Numbered from the stretch's first letter, positions 15,992 to 25,008 are shown. The stretch: DNA of 64,000 nucleotides from Streptomyces sp. ERV7 (GCF_001653515.1 NZ_LYOY01000029.1:1240001-1304000); one strand, 5' to 3'. Numbers and translations are program-made. The notes: generated from the letters alone by a model not told the origin.

Positions 15992-16224
15992 AGGGGCGCG
16001 GGGAACTGCGCGACCAGCCACCCACCGGCCCGCAGACAAACACCGGGCCGAAAAGGGGCGCGGGGAACTGCGCGACCAGCCACCCACCGGCCCGCAGACA
16101 AACACCGGGCCGAAGAGGGGCGCGGGGAACTGCGCGAGCAACCCACCACCCACCCGCAGACGAAGAGGGGCGCGGGGAACTGCGCGAGCAACCCACCACC
16201 CACCCGCAGACGAACACCGGGCCC
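15992..16224. repeat. Tandem array of four copies of a 50-62 bp GC-rich repeat
   Basis: Copies begin at 15992, 16054, 16116 and 16166, each with aggggcgcggggaactgcgc followed by a less conserved tail ending in cgcagac(a/g)aa. Periods are 62, 62 and 50 bp. The core is the same 19-mer found at 13257-13324 and 44943-44961. All copies lie between the convergent murA and hupA genes. Confidence 0.9.
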
Positions 16225-16235
16225 CAAAACACGGC

Positions 16236-16275
16236 AAAGGGTGGCCACCCCCCTCCACGGGGGTGGCCACCCTTT
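16236..16275. terminator. Strong bidirectional terminator between murA and hupA
   Basis: A perfect 17-bp stem (16236-16252 with 16259-16275) and a 6-nt loop. On the plus strand it is followed by gtctttt, on the minus strand by gccgtgtttt, so it can end transcripts from both convergent genes. Confidence 0.88.
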
Positions 16276-16307
16276 GTCTTTTAGCTAAGCGGCCTGCCTA
16301 GGGGCGC

Positions 16308-16589
16308 TTACTTGCCCTTCGCGGCTTCCTTGAGCTTCGAGCCCGCGGAGACCTTCACGCTGAAACCGGCCGGGATGTCGATCGGGTCGCCGGTCTGCGG
16401 GTTGCGAGCGGTACGAGCGGCACGGTGGGTGCGCTCGAAGGTCAGGAAGCCGGGGATGGTGACCTTCTCGTCGCCCTTGGCGACGACCTCGCCGACCGTC
16501 TCGGCGAGAGCGGCCAGAACGGCGTCGGCGTCCTTGCGGGTCACCTCGGCGCGGTCGGCCAGCGCGGCCACCAGCTCACTGCGGTTCAT
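16308..16589 (-). CDS. hupA: DNA-binding protein HU, 93 aa
   Basis: Nucleoid-associated histone-like protein. It has the family length and core: MNRSELVAALADRA at the start, the beta-arm region GFLTFERTHRAARTARNPQTGDPI with the intercalating Pro in NPQTG, and IPAGFSVKVSAGSKLK at the end. It lacks the long Lys/Ala tail of the second Streptomyces HU (HupS). ATG 16589 has GGGAG 8 nt upstream. It is expected to bind DNA non-specifically as a dimer. The strong downstream terminator suits a highly expressed gene. Confidence 0.95.
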   Translation of the reverse strand: MNRSELVAALADRAEVTRKDADAVLAALAETVGEVVAKGDEKVTIPGFLTFERTHRAARTARNPQTGDPIDIPAGFSVKVSAGSKLKEAAKGK

Positions 16590-16988
16590 GTTCTTACTCC
16601 CGTGTTCTTCTTGCCTGTGAGGCGTGCCACGCGGCGGAAGCCGCATGTTGGGTACAGCGAAAGCCGATGCTGCCAGGGCCCTCGGACAGTCCCCGGACCC
16701 GGGTCTGTGTCAGACCCTCGCGCCCGGTTACGCATCCTGCCCCCACCTGTGGCGGGAAAGCCAATCCGGCACCCTTCGGAGTCACACGAAAAGCGCCACA
16801 GCCCCTTTGTGGTGACGCTCCGTCGACTCCGTGGAGACTCGCTGGAACCACCGGGGGCGGCGGACGCGGGCTCATGGTCCGCCACCCTACGGGCGGCCCC
16901 ACAGCCCCGCATCCCGCGACGCGCCGGAGGTCAGGCGGACGTGGGGCCGGTCACAGCCCGGCGTCGGAGCCCGGCGTCACGGCCCGGC
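16590..16988. other. Intergenic region upstream of hupA
   Basis: About 400 bp between the malic enzyme stop and the hupA start. It must hold the hupA promoter on the minus strand. A weak interrupted palindrome (gccaca / tgtggt) lies near 16792-16816. No supported gene; minus-strand frames here have no family resemblance. Confidence 0.5.
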
Positions 16989-18404
16989 TCAGAGCGCGGC
17001 CTGGGCCGCCGTGCGCACCGCGCCCGCCACCGCGCCCGCGACCTTGTCGTTGAAGACCGACGGGATGATGTAGTTCGGGTTGAGCTCGCCCTCGCTCACC
17101 ACGTCCGCGAGCGCGGTCGCGGCGGCCAGCATCATGTCCGTGTTGACCGTGCGCGACTGGGCGTCCAGGAGGCCGCGGAAGACGCCCGGGAAGACCAGCA
17201 CGTTGTTGATCTGGTTCGGGAAGTCCGAGCGGCCGGTGGCCACCACGGCGGCCGTCTGGCGCGCGACGGCCGGGTCGACCTCGGGGTCGGGGTTCGCGAG
17301 CGCGAAGACGATGGCGCCCTCGGCCATCGCGCCCACGTCGTCGCCGTTCAGGACGTTGGGGGCGGAGACGCCGATGAAGACGTCCGCGCCGACCACGGCC
17401 TCGCGCAGCGAGCCGGTCAGGCCCTCCGGGTTGGTGTTCTCGGCGATCCAGCGCAGCGAGGCCATGTCGGAGTCCTCGTCGGCGCCGGCCAGGTCCGCGC
17501 GGCCCGAGTGGACGACGCCCTGGATGTCGGCGACGACCGCGTTCTTCACGCCGGCGGCCAGCAGCAGCTTGAGGATGGCCGTACCGGCCGCGCCCGCGCC
17601 GGACATGACGACCCGTACGTCGCCGATGCCCTTGCCCACCACGCGCAGCGCGTTGGTCAGCGCGGCGAGCACCACGATCGCGGTGCCGTGCTGGTCGTCG
17701 TGGAAGACGGGGATGTCGAGCGCCTCGCGCAGCCGGGCCTCGATCTCGAAGCAGCGGGGCGCCGAGATGTCCTCCAGGTTGATCCCGGCGAAGCCGGGAG
17801 CGATCGCCTTGACGATCGCGACGATCTCGTCGGTGTCCTGGGTGTCCAGGCAGAGCGGCCAGGCATCGATGCCCGCGAAGCGCTTGAAGAGGGCCGCCTT
17901 GCCCTCCATGACCGGCAGCGCGGCCTTGGGGCCGATGTTGCCGAGGCCCAGGACGGCCGAGCCGTCGGTGACGACGGCGACCGAGTTGCGCTTGATGGTG
18001 AGGCGGCGGGCGTCCTCGGGGTTCTCGGCGATCGCCATGCACACCCGGGCGACACCGGGGGTGTAGATCATCGAGAGGTCGTCACGGTTGCGGATGGGGT
18101 GCTTGGACGCCATCTCGATCTTGCCGCCGAGGTGCATCAGGAACGTACGGTCGGAGACCTTTCCGAGCGTGACGCCCTCGATCCCGCGCAGCTTCTCGAC
18201 GATCTCGTCGGCGTGCGAGGTGGAGGTGGCCGCGATGGTGACGTCGATCCGCAGCTTCTCGTGGCCGGAAGCGGTCACGTCGAGGCCGGTGACCGAACCG
18301 CCGGAGGACTCCACGGCCGTGGTGAGCTGGGAGACCGCCGTTCCGCTGGCGGGCACCTCCAGCCTGACCGTCATCGAGTACGAGACGCTGGGCGCCGTTG
18401 CCAT
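16989..18404 (-). CDS. NAD-dependent malic enzyme with N-terminal ACT domain, 471 aa
   Basis: Converts malate to pyruvate and CO2. Residues about 8-85 form an ACT-type regulatory domain (YSMTVRLEVPASG), followed by the malic N-terminal domain with the catalytic Tyr in YTPGVARVC and Lys in SDFPNQINN/KRNSVAVVTDGSAVLGLGN context, the metal-binding DDQHGTA motif and the Rossmann motif GAGAAGTA. The ACT domain suggests allosteric control by an amino acid or other small molecule, an inference. In S. coelicolor the gene next to hupA encodes the NAD-type enzyme, as I recall. ATG 18404. Confidence 0.92.
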   Translation of the reverse strand: MATAPSVSYSMTVRLEVPASGTAVSQLTTAVESSGGSVTGLDVTASGHEKLRIDVTIAATSTSHADEIVEKLRGIEGVTLGKVSDRTFLMHLGGKIEMASKHPIRNRDDLSMIYTPGVARVCMAIAENPEDARRLTIKRNSVAVVTDGSAVLGLGNIGPKAALPVMEGKAALFKRFAGIDAWPLCLDTQDTDEIVAIVKAIAPGFAGINLEDISAPRCFEIEARLREALDIPVFHDDQHGTAIVVLAALTNALRVVGKGIGDVRVVMSGAGAAGTAILKLLLAAGVKNAVVADIQGVVHSGRADLAGADEDSDMASLRWIAENTNPEGLTGSLREAVVGADVFIGVSAPNVLNGDDVGAMAEGAIVFALANPDPEVDPAVARQTAAVVATGRSDFPNQINNVLVFPGVFRGLLDAQSRTVNTDMMLAAATALADVVSEGELNPNYIIPSVFNDKVAGAVAGAVRTAAQAAL

Positions 18405-18574
18405 GACCGGGTTCCTCTGCTTTCCCTAGCTTCGTTGCTAGCGCCGCCCCGACTGTTGCCGGGCAGCGCCATCCGATGTTCGCACCTACCGGCGGGTAGC
18501 CGGTAACGCGCGCTTCATTCCGGAAAACAGTTTCCACCATACGAGAGATGATCGGTCGGCGGAAGCCCCTGGAA

Positions 18575-18715
18575 AACACAACAGGCCCACGTCATCCGAA
18601 GATGACGTGGGCCTGTCGCTCACGTGAAGACACCGACCCGCCATGCTCGCCTCGCGGCAAGTGGTCGCTCGAAGCGACTAAGGTTGGGCCCGGGGGCTTG
18701 GATCGAGCCGGTGCC
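18575..18715 (-). ncRNA. Candidate small RNA or leader between helD-like gene and malic enzyme
   Basis: The 390-bp gap between the two genes contains no coding frame. On the minus strand TTGAAT (18748-18753) and TAGCCT (18722-18727) resemble a promoter, though the 20-nt spacer is long. The RNA would then carry a small stem GTCGC/GCGAC (about 18665-18679) and end at the very strong terminator at 18581-18616. It could be a free small RNA, the 3' UTR of the upstream gene, or an attenuating leader of the malic enzyme gene 177 nt further on. No Rfam class is recognised. Confidence 0.35.
18581..18616 (-). terminator. Intrinsic terminator upstream of the malic enzyme gene
   Basis: A perfect 16-bp stem (18581-18596 with 18601-18616) around a 4-nt loop. 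On the minus strand it is followed by tgtgtttt. It would stop transcripts coming from the HelD-like gene or from a small RNA promoter within the gap. Confidence 0.88.
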
Positions 18716-18797
18716 GTACCCAGGCTAACAAACCACCCCGGCAAGTGATTCAAGCATCGCGAGTTGACTCCGCTGTATTTTCGGCGTTCCGCCGCGC

Positions 18798-21233
18798 TCA
18801 GTCCCGCAGCAGGTCAGGCACCCCGTCCGCATCCGGCTCGTCGCGCTCGCCGGAGACCACGGTGAGCTGCTGGGTGGCCCGGGTGAGCGCCACGTACAGC
18901 ACCCGCAGCCCGGCGGGCGACTCGTCGGCGATCTCCGCCGGGGAGACCACCACCGTGGCGTCGTACTCCAGCCCCTTGGCCTCCAGGCTGCCGAGCGCCA
19001 CCACACGCTCCCCCAGACCCGCGAGCCAGCGCGCCGCCTGCTCGCGCCGCCGCATCGCGACGACCACGCCGACCGTGCCGTCGACCTGGTCGAGCAGCCG
19101 GGCCGCCTCCTCCCGCACGGACTGGGCGAGGTCGGGGCCCGCCACCGAGAAGCGCGGCTCGACGCCGGTGGAGCGGACCGCCGCCGGGGACTTCATGCCC
19201 GGCATCGCCAACGCCAGCACCCGGGCGGCCAGTTCCGCGATCTCGGCCGGGTTGCGGTAGTTCACGGTCAGCTCGAAGCGGCGCCGGGGGCGCGAGCCCA
19301 GCGCCTCGTCGCGCGCGGCGGCCGCCTCGTCCGGGTCTGACCAGGACGACTGGGCCGGGTCCCCGACGACCGTCCAGGTGGCGGTGCGGCCCCGGCGGCC
19401 GACCATCCGCCACTGCATCGGCGTGAGGTCCTGCGCCTCGTCGACGATGACGTGCGCGTACTCGGTGCGCTCCTGTGCCAGGCGCTCCGCGCGCTCGCGC
19501 TGGGTCTCCTCGCGCTGCGGCATCAGCTCCTCAAGGCCGGTGAGCGCGTCCAGCGGGTCGTACTCGCGCTTCTTCCTGGGCCTGGCCGGGGTGCCCAGCA
19601 GCGTCTGGAGCTCGTCCAGGAGCGCCACGTCGTGCACCGAGAGGGGCCCGTGGCCACTCGCGTCGAGCCGCGAGAGGGAGCGGGCCAGGCGACGGGTCTC
19701 GCCGGGCGTGAGGACCCGCCGGGCCCAGCGGCCCAGGCGCCGCTCGTCGCCCATCGCCGCGAGCACCCCGCGCGGGGTGAGCTCGGGCCACCAGGCGTCC
19801 AGGAACGCGATGAAGCTGTCCTCGGAGGTGATGTCGTCGTCGAAGGACGAGCGCAGTTCGGCGGCGAGCTCGGGGTCGGTGTGCCGCCCGGCCGCCCCCG
19901 ATCTGCCCCACAGGGCGTCCAGGAGCAGCTTGCGGGCGCGCGGGCGCAGCAGGTTGACCGGTGCGGTCCCACCGAGCACGTTGTGCCGGATCCGGCGCAG
20001 CTCCTCGGCCTCCAGCTCGACGCGCCGGCCGAAGGCGACCACGCGCAGCCGGGTGGGGGTCACCGGCGCCCCGGAGCCCGTCGCCCCGCTCTCCGCGCCC
20101 GCCTCGGCCGCCTCGCCGAAGGAGAGCTGCCCGGTGTCCTGCGGGGCGCCGCCCCGGGCCGGGTTGCCCCGCCGGGTCCTGCCGCGCGCCGGGTCCGCCG
20201 TCTCCAGGGCCCCGCGCGCCGCCTTGCGCAGCACCTGGAGCATCCGGGACGAGCCCTTGATCCGGGCGACCGCCGGGTCGTCGTACGCCGTGGCCTCGGC
20301 GCCGTCGACCAGGTTGCCGACCGCGCGGATCGCCACCTGGCCCTCCTCGCCGAGCGAGGGCAGCACGCCCTCGGTATACGCCACGAGCAGCGGCGTCGGG
20401 GAGACGATCAGGATGCCGCCCGCGTACCGGCGGCGGTCCTGGTAGAGCAGATACGCGGCGCGGTGCAGCGCGACGGCGGTCTTGCCGGTGCCGGGGCCGC
20501 CCTCCACATAGGTGACGGACGCGGCGGGCGCCCGGATCACCAGGTCCTGCTCGGCCTGGATCGACGCCACGATGTCCCGCATGGTGTGGCTGCGGGCCTG
20601 GCCGAGCGCGGCCATCAGGGCGCCGTCGCCGATCACCGGCAGCTCGGCGCCGTCGAGCGTCGCGGTCAGCTCCGGGCGCATCAGGTCGTCCTCGACCCCG
20701 AGCACCTTGCGGCCCTTGGAGCGGATGACGCGGCGGCGCACCACCCGGCCGGGGTCGACCGGCGTGGAGCGGTAGAACGGCGCGGCCGCGGGCGCGCGCC
20801 AGTCGATGACCAGCGGCGCGTAGTCCGAGTCGAGAACGCCGATACGGCCGATGTGCAGCGTTTCGGCGATCTCGGCGTACTTGCCGCCACCGTCCTCCCG
20901 TACGACCCCCTCGGCGGGCTCCACGGCCGTGTAGGCCCCGTCGGGGCCCTTCTTGCCGTCCTTGCCGAGCAGCAGGTCGATCCTGCCGAAGAGGAAGTCC
21001 TCGAACTCGTTGTTCAGGCGGTTGAGGTGGATCCCGGCCCGGAAGACCTGGGCGTCCCGCTCCGCCAGAGCTCCGGGCGTTCCCACCTGGCCGCGCTGGG
21101 CGGCGTCGTTCATCAGGAACTCCGCCTCGTGGATCTTCTCCTCAAGGCGGCGGTACACCTTGTCCAGGTGTTCCTGTTCGACTCCGATCTCACGGTCTCT
21201 GACCGAGTCGACAGCGGCTTCCTGCGCGGCCAC
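18798..21233 (-). CDS. HelD-like superfamily 1 ATPase, probable RNA polymerase recycling factor, 811 aa
   Basis: UvrD/Rep-type ATPase of the HelD group. An N-terminal coiled coil (about 10-80) is followed by VIDWRAPAAAPFY (about 142-154), a HelD hallmark. Walker A is GGPGTGKTA with Lys251, Walker B VIVDEAQDLTPMQW near 605-620, and helicase motifs QSSWSDPDE, VNYR and ALTRATQQL are in the C-terminal third. HelD proteins push into stalled RNA polymerase and release it from DNA and RNA; actinobacterial forms can also affect rifamycin action. GTG 21233 has AAGGGGG upstream. It precedes the rsuA-sigU pair in opposite operon order on the same strand. Confidence 0.85.
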   Translation of the reverse strand: MAAQEAAVDSVRDREIGVEQEHLDKVYRRLEEKIHEAEFLMNDAAQRGQVGTPGALAERDAQVFRAGIHLNRLNNEFEDFLFGRIDLLLGKDGKKGPDGAYTAVEPAEGVVREDGGGKYAEIAETLHIGRIGVLDSDYAPLVIDWRAPAAAPFYRSTPVDPGRVVRRRVIRSKGRKVLGVEDDLMRPELTATLDGAELPVIGDGALMAALGQARSHTMRDIVASIQAEQDLVIRAPAASVTYVEGGPGTGKTAVALHRAAYLLYQDRRRYAGGILIVSPTPLLVAYTEGVLPSLGEEGQVAIRAVGNLVDGAEATAYDDPAVARIKGSSRMLQVLRKAARGALETADPARGRTRRGNPARGGAPQDTGQLSFGEAAEAGAESGATGSGAPVTPTRLRVVAFGRRVELEAEELRRIRHNVLGGTAPVNLLRPRARKLLLDALWGRSGAAGRHTDPELAAELRSSFDDDITSEDSFIAFLDAWWPELTPRGVLAAMGDERRLGRWARRVLTPGETRRLARSLSRLDASGHGPLSVHDVALLDELQTLLGTPARPRKKREYDPLDALTGLEELMPQREETQRERAERLAQERTEYAHVIVDEAQDLTPMQWRMVGRRGRTATWTVVGDPAQSSWSDPDEAAAARDEALGSRPRRRFELTVNYRNPAEIAELAARVLALAMPGMKSPAAVRSTGVEPRFSVAGPDLAQSVREEAARLLDQVDGTVGVVVAMRRREQAARWLAGLGERVVALGSLEAKGLEYDATVVVSPAEIADESPAGLRVLYVALTRATQQLTVVSGERDEPDADGVPDLLRD

Positions 21234-21327
21234 CGAGGCCCCCTTCTGACGTGCATTGGGCAGCCGTCAACCGTACGCGAAGGGGGCGGGTCTGTCAGGC
21301 GGTGACCGGCGCGTGGCCGGTCACCTT

Positions 21328-22089
21328 TCAGGCCGGAACGTCCACCAGGGCCTTGCCGTCGAGGGTCCGGACCTCGAAATGGTCAATCTGGTCCCGGTTC
21401 ATGGCGGTACCGCCGTGCACATAGAGCGGGTACTCCGCCTCCTTGTGCGGGCTGTCCTTGATCCCGTATCCCCACTTGGGAACCGCCCAGGTGGTCACCG
21501 TCTCCTGCGCGCCGTCCTTGCCGACCGCGATGAGGCTGCACTTCAGCGGGCCCTTCACGTTCTTCAGCTGGAGGACGGTGTGGGTGCCCCAGGCCTTCTT
21601 CTCGGTGCCGACGGTCGCGCTGACACCGGTCGTCGTGTCGGTCGCCGCCACCTTCTGGGTCATGTGGTTGAAGAAGGCGTCCTCGGCCGGGCTGGTCGGG
21701 TGCGGCTCGACGGGGGCGCTCTGGTGCGTACCGCCGTCGTCGGAGGTGGCCACCACGGCGATCGCCGGACCGCCGATGATCAGCGCCGCGGCGGCCGCCA
21801 CCAGGTACGTGGTGCGGCGCCTGCGCCTGGCGCGCTGGACGGCCACCTCGTCGATGAGCCGCTCGCTCATGCTCGGCGGGGCCGGGCGCAGCGGCCGGTC
21901 GGCGGGACCGGGGAACTCCTTGAGGGTGGCGAGGAGCGGCTCCATGCCGCCGAGCTGGTCGAGCTCGGCCGCGCACGGGTCACAGCCCGCCAGATGGGCT
22001 TCGAAGGCGGTGGCCTCGGCGTCGTCGAGGATGCCGAGCGCGTACGCGGCGACCGCCTCGTGCTCGGACTGGTACTCCGGCGTGCTCAT
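21328..22089 (-). CDS. rsuA: Membrane-anchored anti-sigma factor, 253 aa
   Basis: The N-terminal anti-sigma domain (1-60) has the zinc motif H32-x3-C36-x2-C39 (HLAGCDPC) of ZAS proteins. One transmembrane helix (about 94-115) follows a run of six arginines, placing residues 116-253 outside the cell. ATG 22089 overlaps the sigma-gene stop (ATGA), so both proteins are coupled. Synteny with hupA, malic enzyme and HelD suggests this is RsuA, the antagonist of SigU in S. coelicolor, whose loss blocks development there. The outer domain resembles RskA C-terminal domains and may be the target of regulated proteolysis. Confidence 0.78.
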   Translation of the reverse strand: MSTPEYQSEHEAVAAYALGILDDAEATAFEAHLAGCDPCAAELDQLGGMEPLLATLKEFPGPADRPLRPAPPSMSERLIDEVAVQRARRRRRTTYLVAAAAALIIGGPAIAVVATSDDGGTHQSAPVEPHPTSPAEDAFFNHMTQKVAATDTTTGVSATVGTEKKAWGTHTVLQLKNVKGPLKCSLIAVGKDGAQETVTTWAVPKWGYGIKDSPHKEAEYPLYVHGGTAMNRDQIDHFEVRTLDGKALVDVPA

Positions 22090-22649
22090 GCCGTCACCCC
22101 CCGTTCCTCCAACGCGAGTTTCATGGACCGCAGGGCGTAGAACACCCGGGACCTGACGGTCCCGCTCGGCACGCCCAGCACCTCGGCCGCTTCATTGACG
22201 GTACGTCCTTTGAAGTACGTCTCGACCAGCGCCTCGCGATGTGCGGGTGTCAGGTCGTCGAGCGCGTCCGAGAGCGTCATCAGCCACAGCGCCTTGTCGA
22301 TCTCGTCCTCCGCGGGCATGACCTCCAGCGGCGACGGATCGACCTCCTGCGGCCGGGCCTGCCGGCTGCGGTGGCCGTCGATGACGATGCGCCGTGCGAC
22401 CGTCACCAGCCAGGGGCGGACCGAACCGGTCGCTCTGTTGAGCTGACCGGCGTTCTTCCAGGCACGGATGAGCGTCTCCTGCACGACGTCCTCGGCCCGC
22501 TGGCGGTCGCCGGCGACGAGACGGAGCACATACGCGAGCAACGGGCCCGCGTGTTCGCGGTAGAGCGCCCGCATCAGCTCCTCGTCGGGAACGGAGCGGT
22601 GCCGGGCCCTCTGCGGACGGTCATCGGCCACGGCGGCATCCTTGCGCAC
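22086..22649 (-). CDS. sigU: ECF RNA polymerase sigma factor, 187 aa
   Basis: Region 2 spans about 25-95 (YREHAGPLLAYVLRLV, RAEDVVQETLIRAWKN) and region 4 about 125-180 with the helix-turn-helix NEAAEVLGVPSGTVRSRVFYALR. There is no region 3, as expected for the extracytoplasmic-function class. GTG 22649 has GGGAGG 5 nt upstream. The next gene is a ZAS anti-sigma factor sharing four bases with it. The name follows remembered S. coelicolor gene order. It would direct transcription of secretion or envelope genes when released by its partner. Confidence 0.8.
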   Translation of the reverse strand: MRKDAAVADDRPQRARHRSVPDEELMRALYREHAGPLLAYVLRLVAGDRQRAEDVVQETLIRAWKNAGQLNRATGSVRPWLVTVARRIVIDGHRSRQARPQEVDPSPLEVMPAEDEIDKALWLMTLSDALDDLTPAHREALVETYFKGRTVNEAAEVLGVPSGTVRSRVFYALRSMKLALEERGVTA

Positions 22650-22776
22650 CAGAACCTCCCGGTCGAGACCCTGCCGGCGCGCGGATCGCGTACCGGCTCA
22701 TCCCTCCATACGGGCGGTTGTCCTGAACCATTCAAATCAGCGCGAGATTTTTGTTTACGCAGTGCCCGCACGGTCT

Positions 22777-23343
22777 TCACAAGGCAGCGGCCGCCGTACG
22801 ACGCCGGTGGCGTGCGACCCGCTCCCGGTTGCCGCACACCTCGCTGGAGCACCAGCGGCGGCGGCGTCCTCGCGAGGTGTCCAGATAGAGCCGGAAGCAG
22901 TTGTCGCCCTCGCACTGGCGCAGCCGGGACCGGTCCTGCGGATCGGTGAGCAGCTCCACCGCGTCCCGGGCGACCACGGCGAGCAGCGCGGTGCAGTCGG
23001 GGGTGCCGCTGAGGGTGCGCACCAGCCGTCCGTCGGCGCCCCGGATCGCACGTACGCCCGGGGGTGCGGCGGCGGCCAGGGCATTGACCCGCTCCAGCGC
23101 GGCGGCGGCCGCGCCGCCCCGCCCGCCGAGCTCGGCGTGGACCAGCTGCCCGATCTGGTCGCGCAGTTCGGCGAACCGGACCAGCCACTGGCCGTCGGCC
23201 CCCGGGAGCGGGGTGCCCGGCGGCACGAGCCCGGCGCCGACGAGCCACTGCCCGAGCCGCCCGGAGCTGTCCAGCTGATCACTGTCGTACGCCCCGGTCG
23301 CCACCAGATCCAGACAGATCCGCCCGGAGTCGAACCGCAACAT
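22777..23343 (-). CDS. ABATE/CGNR zinc-finger transcriptional regulator, 188 aa
   Basis: N-terminal ABATE domain (starts LRFDSGRICLDLVAT) and a C-terminal CGNR zinc finger with Cys144, Cys149, Cys165 and Cys170 (CEGDNC, WCSSEVCGNRERVARHRRR). The family is thought to bind DNA and is common in actinobacteria as a stress-related regulator. ATG 23343. About 130 bp lie between its stop and the sigU start. Confidence 0.88.
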   Translation of the reverse strand: MLRFDSGRICLDLVATGAYDSDQLDSSGRLGQWLVGAGLVPPGTPLPGADGQWLVRFAELRDQIGQLVHAELGGRGGAAAAALERVNALAAAAPPGVRAIRGADGRLVRTLSGTPDCTALLAVVARDAVELLTDPQDRSRLRQCEGDNCFRLYLDTSRGRRRRWCSSEVCGNRERVARHRRRTAAAAL

Positions 23344-23361
23344 GCGCCACCGCCTTGGGGG

Positions 23362-23706
23362 TTACCGGTGAGTGCCGTGCCTCCAGAGTGCCCGCCCCGG
23401 GGCGAGGCCGGAAGCCCTCCTGCCGGGCGCGGGCGGGCCGTTCGGCCGATGGCCCGGGCCCGTCGGCGGGCCGTCGTGCAGGATCCGCCGGAACAGGCGG
23501 TGGCCGCGCCGGGCGCCGTCGATGTGGAGGTAGCGGGGGGCCACGCCGATCTCGGTGAAGCCGGCCTTGGCCAGGACGCGCTGGGACGCGGTGTTGGCGA
23601 GGACCGTACCGGCCTCGACGCGGTGCAGCCCGAGCTCCTCGCGGGCGGCCCGGCACACCTCCTCGACGAGCCGGGGCGCGGCCGTACGGGACGGGGCCCC
23701 GCCCCT
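23362..23706 (-). pseudogene. Remnant of a GNAT acetyltransferase (C-terminal half only)
   Basis: The frame encodes EEVCRAAREELGLHRVEAG, then NTASQRVLAKAGFTEIGVAPRY and LFRRILHD, the last 75 or so residues of a RimJ-type N-acetyltransferase including the substrate-binding NxxSxxxxxxxGF motif. The first 90-100 residues, with the beta-sheet core and most of the acetyl-CoA site, are absent, because the neighbouring gene ends at 23735. A GTG at 23658 could still start a 98-aa peptide. An N-terminal deletion is the simplest account. Confidence 0.75.
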
Positions 23707-23734
23707 ACCCGGCGGCCTCCTCGGCCGCCGCTCC

Positions 23735-24874
23735 TCAGCGGTCGGCGTACTTGGCGTCCGCGCCCGGGTCGAGGGCCAGCCGGTAGCCGCGCTTGACCAC
23801 GGTCTGGATGAGCTTGGGGGCGCCGAGGGCGGTGCGCAGCCGGGTCATCGCGGTCTCCACCGCGTGCTCGTCGGTGCCCGTGCCCGGCAGGGCCCGCAGC
23901 AGGTCGGCGCGCGAGACCACCCAGCCGGGCTGCTGGGCGAGGGTGCGCAGCAGCGACATCCCGGCGGGCGGGACGGGCCGCAGCTCGCCGTCGACCAGGA
24001 CCGCGTGGCCACGGATCTCCACCCGGCGCCCGGCGATCGGCAGCGCCCGTGCCCGGGCGGGCAGTTCGCAGCAGAGCAGCTGGACCAGCGGCCCGAGCCG
24101 GAACCGCTCGGGCGCCACCGTCTTGATCCCGCGCGCCTGCAGCGGCAGCGCGGTGACCGGCCCGACACAGGCGGCCAGCACATCGCGGTCGAGCGCCCGC
24201 AGCAGCTCGGTGAGCTGCCCGCGCTCCTCGGCCCGGGAGAACAGCGAGGCGGCGGCGGGCGCGCTGGTGAAGGTGAGCGCGTCGACCCCGCGGGTCAGGG
24301 TGAGGTCGAGCAGCCGGTCGAGCGGGCCGAGGTCCTCGGGCGGCAGCCACCGGTAGACGGGGACGCCGACGACCTGGGCGCCGCCGGCCCGGAGCGCCTC
24401 CACGAAGCCGGGCAGGGGTTCGCCGTGCAGCTGGATCGCGATCCGGCGGCCCTCGACGCCCTGCTCCAGGAGCCGGTCCAGGACCTCGGCCATCGAGTCG
24501 GACGAGGGCGACCACTCCTCGGTGAGCCCGGCGGCCCGTATCGCGCCCTTCGCCTTCGGCCCCCGCGCGAGCAGCTCGGTGGCGCCGAGCCGGGCGAGCA
24601 GCGCCTCGCCCAGGCCCCAGCCGTCGGCGGCCTCCACCCAGCCGCGGAAGCCGATCGCGGTGGTGGCGACGACGATGTGCGGCGGTTCGTCGATCAGCTC
24701 CTTGGTGGCGGAGAGCAACTCGCCGTCGTTGGCGAGCGGGACGATCCGCAGGGCGGGCGCCTGCACCACGGCGGCGCCGCGCCGCTGCAGGAGCGCCCCC
24801 AGCTCGTCGGCGCGGCGGGCGGCGGTGACTCCGACCGTGAACCCGGCGAGGGGTCCGTGCTGTGTGTCGACCAT
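23735..24874 (-). CDS. Uroporphyrinogen-III synthase-like protein fused to a winged-helix DNA-binding domain, 379 aa
   Basis: Residues about 10-265 match the HemD fold (LAGFTVGVTAARRADEL, VATTAIGFRGW, TFTSAPAAASLF). Residues about 285-372 are an OmpR/PhoB-type winged helix (PPAGMSLLRTLAQQPGWVVSRADLL ... VETAMTRLRTALGAPKLIQTVVKRGYRL). Such fusions are transcription regulators, not the cell's main HemD, and in actinobacteria they sit next to nitrate or nitrite genes. Here narK lies 134 bp upstream and reads the same way, so it is likely to control nitrate transport or assimilation. ATG 24874 has GGAGAG 3 nt upstream. Confidence 0.85.
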   Translation of the reverse strand: MVDTQHGPLAGFTVGVTAARRADELGALLQRRGAAVVQAPALRIVPLANDGELLSATKELIDEPPHIVVATTAIGFRGWVEAADGWGLGEALLARLGATELLARGPKAKGAIRAAGLTEEWSPSSDSMAEVLDRLLEQGVEGRRIAIQLHGEPLPGFVEALRAGGAQVVGVPVYRWLPPEDLGPLDRLLDLTLTRGVDALTFTSAPAAASLFSRAEERGQLTELLRALDRDVLAACVGPVTALPLQARGIKTVAPERFRLGPLVQLLCCELPARARALPIAGRRVEIRGHAVLVDGELRPVPPAGMSLLRTLAQQPGWVVSRADLLRALPGTGTDEHAVETAMTRLRTALGAPKLIQTVVKRGYRLALDPGADAKYADR

Positions 24875-25008
24875 GGCTCTCCAACCGGGGTGGTGCGGCG
24901 GTTCGCCCGAGCCTGTCAACCCCGCGTGACAGGCTCGGTTCGCGCGCATGTCCCCCGCGTTACGGCGAGGGCGGATGCGGCACGGTCCGTGTGACCTATT
25001 AGACCTCT

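Noticed and set aside
18575..18715. 6C RNA motif
   Set aside because: That motif has two hairpin loops with about six C each; this gap does not.
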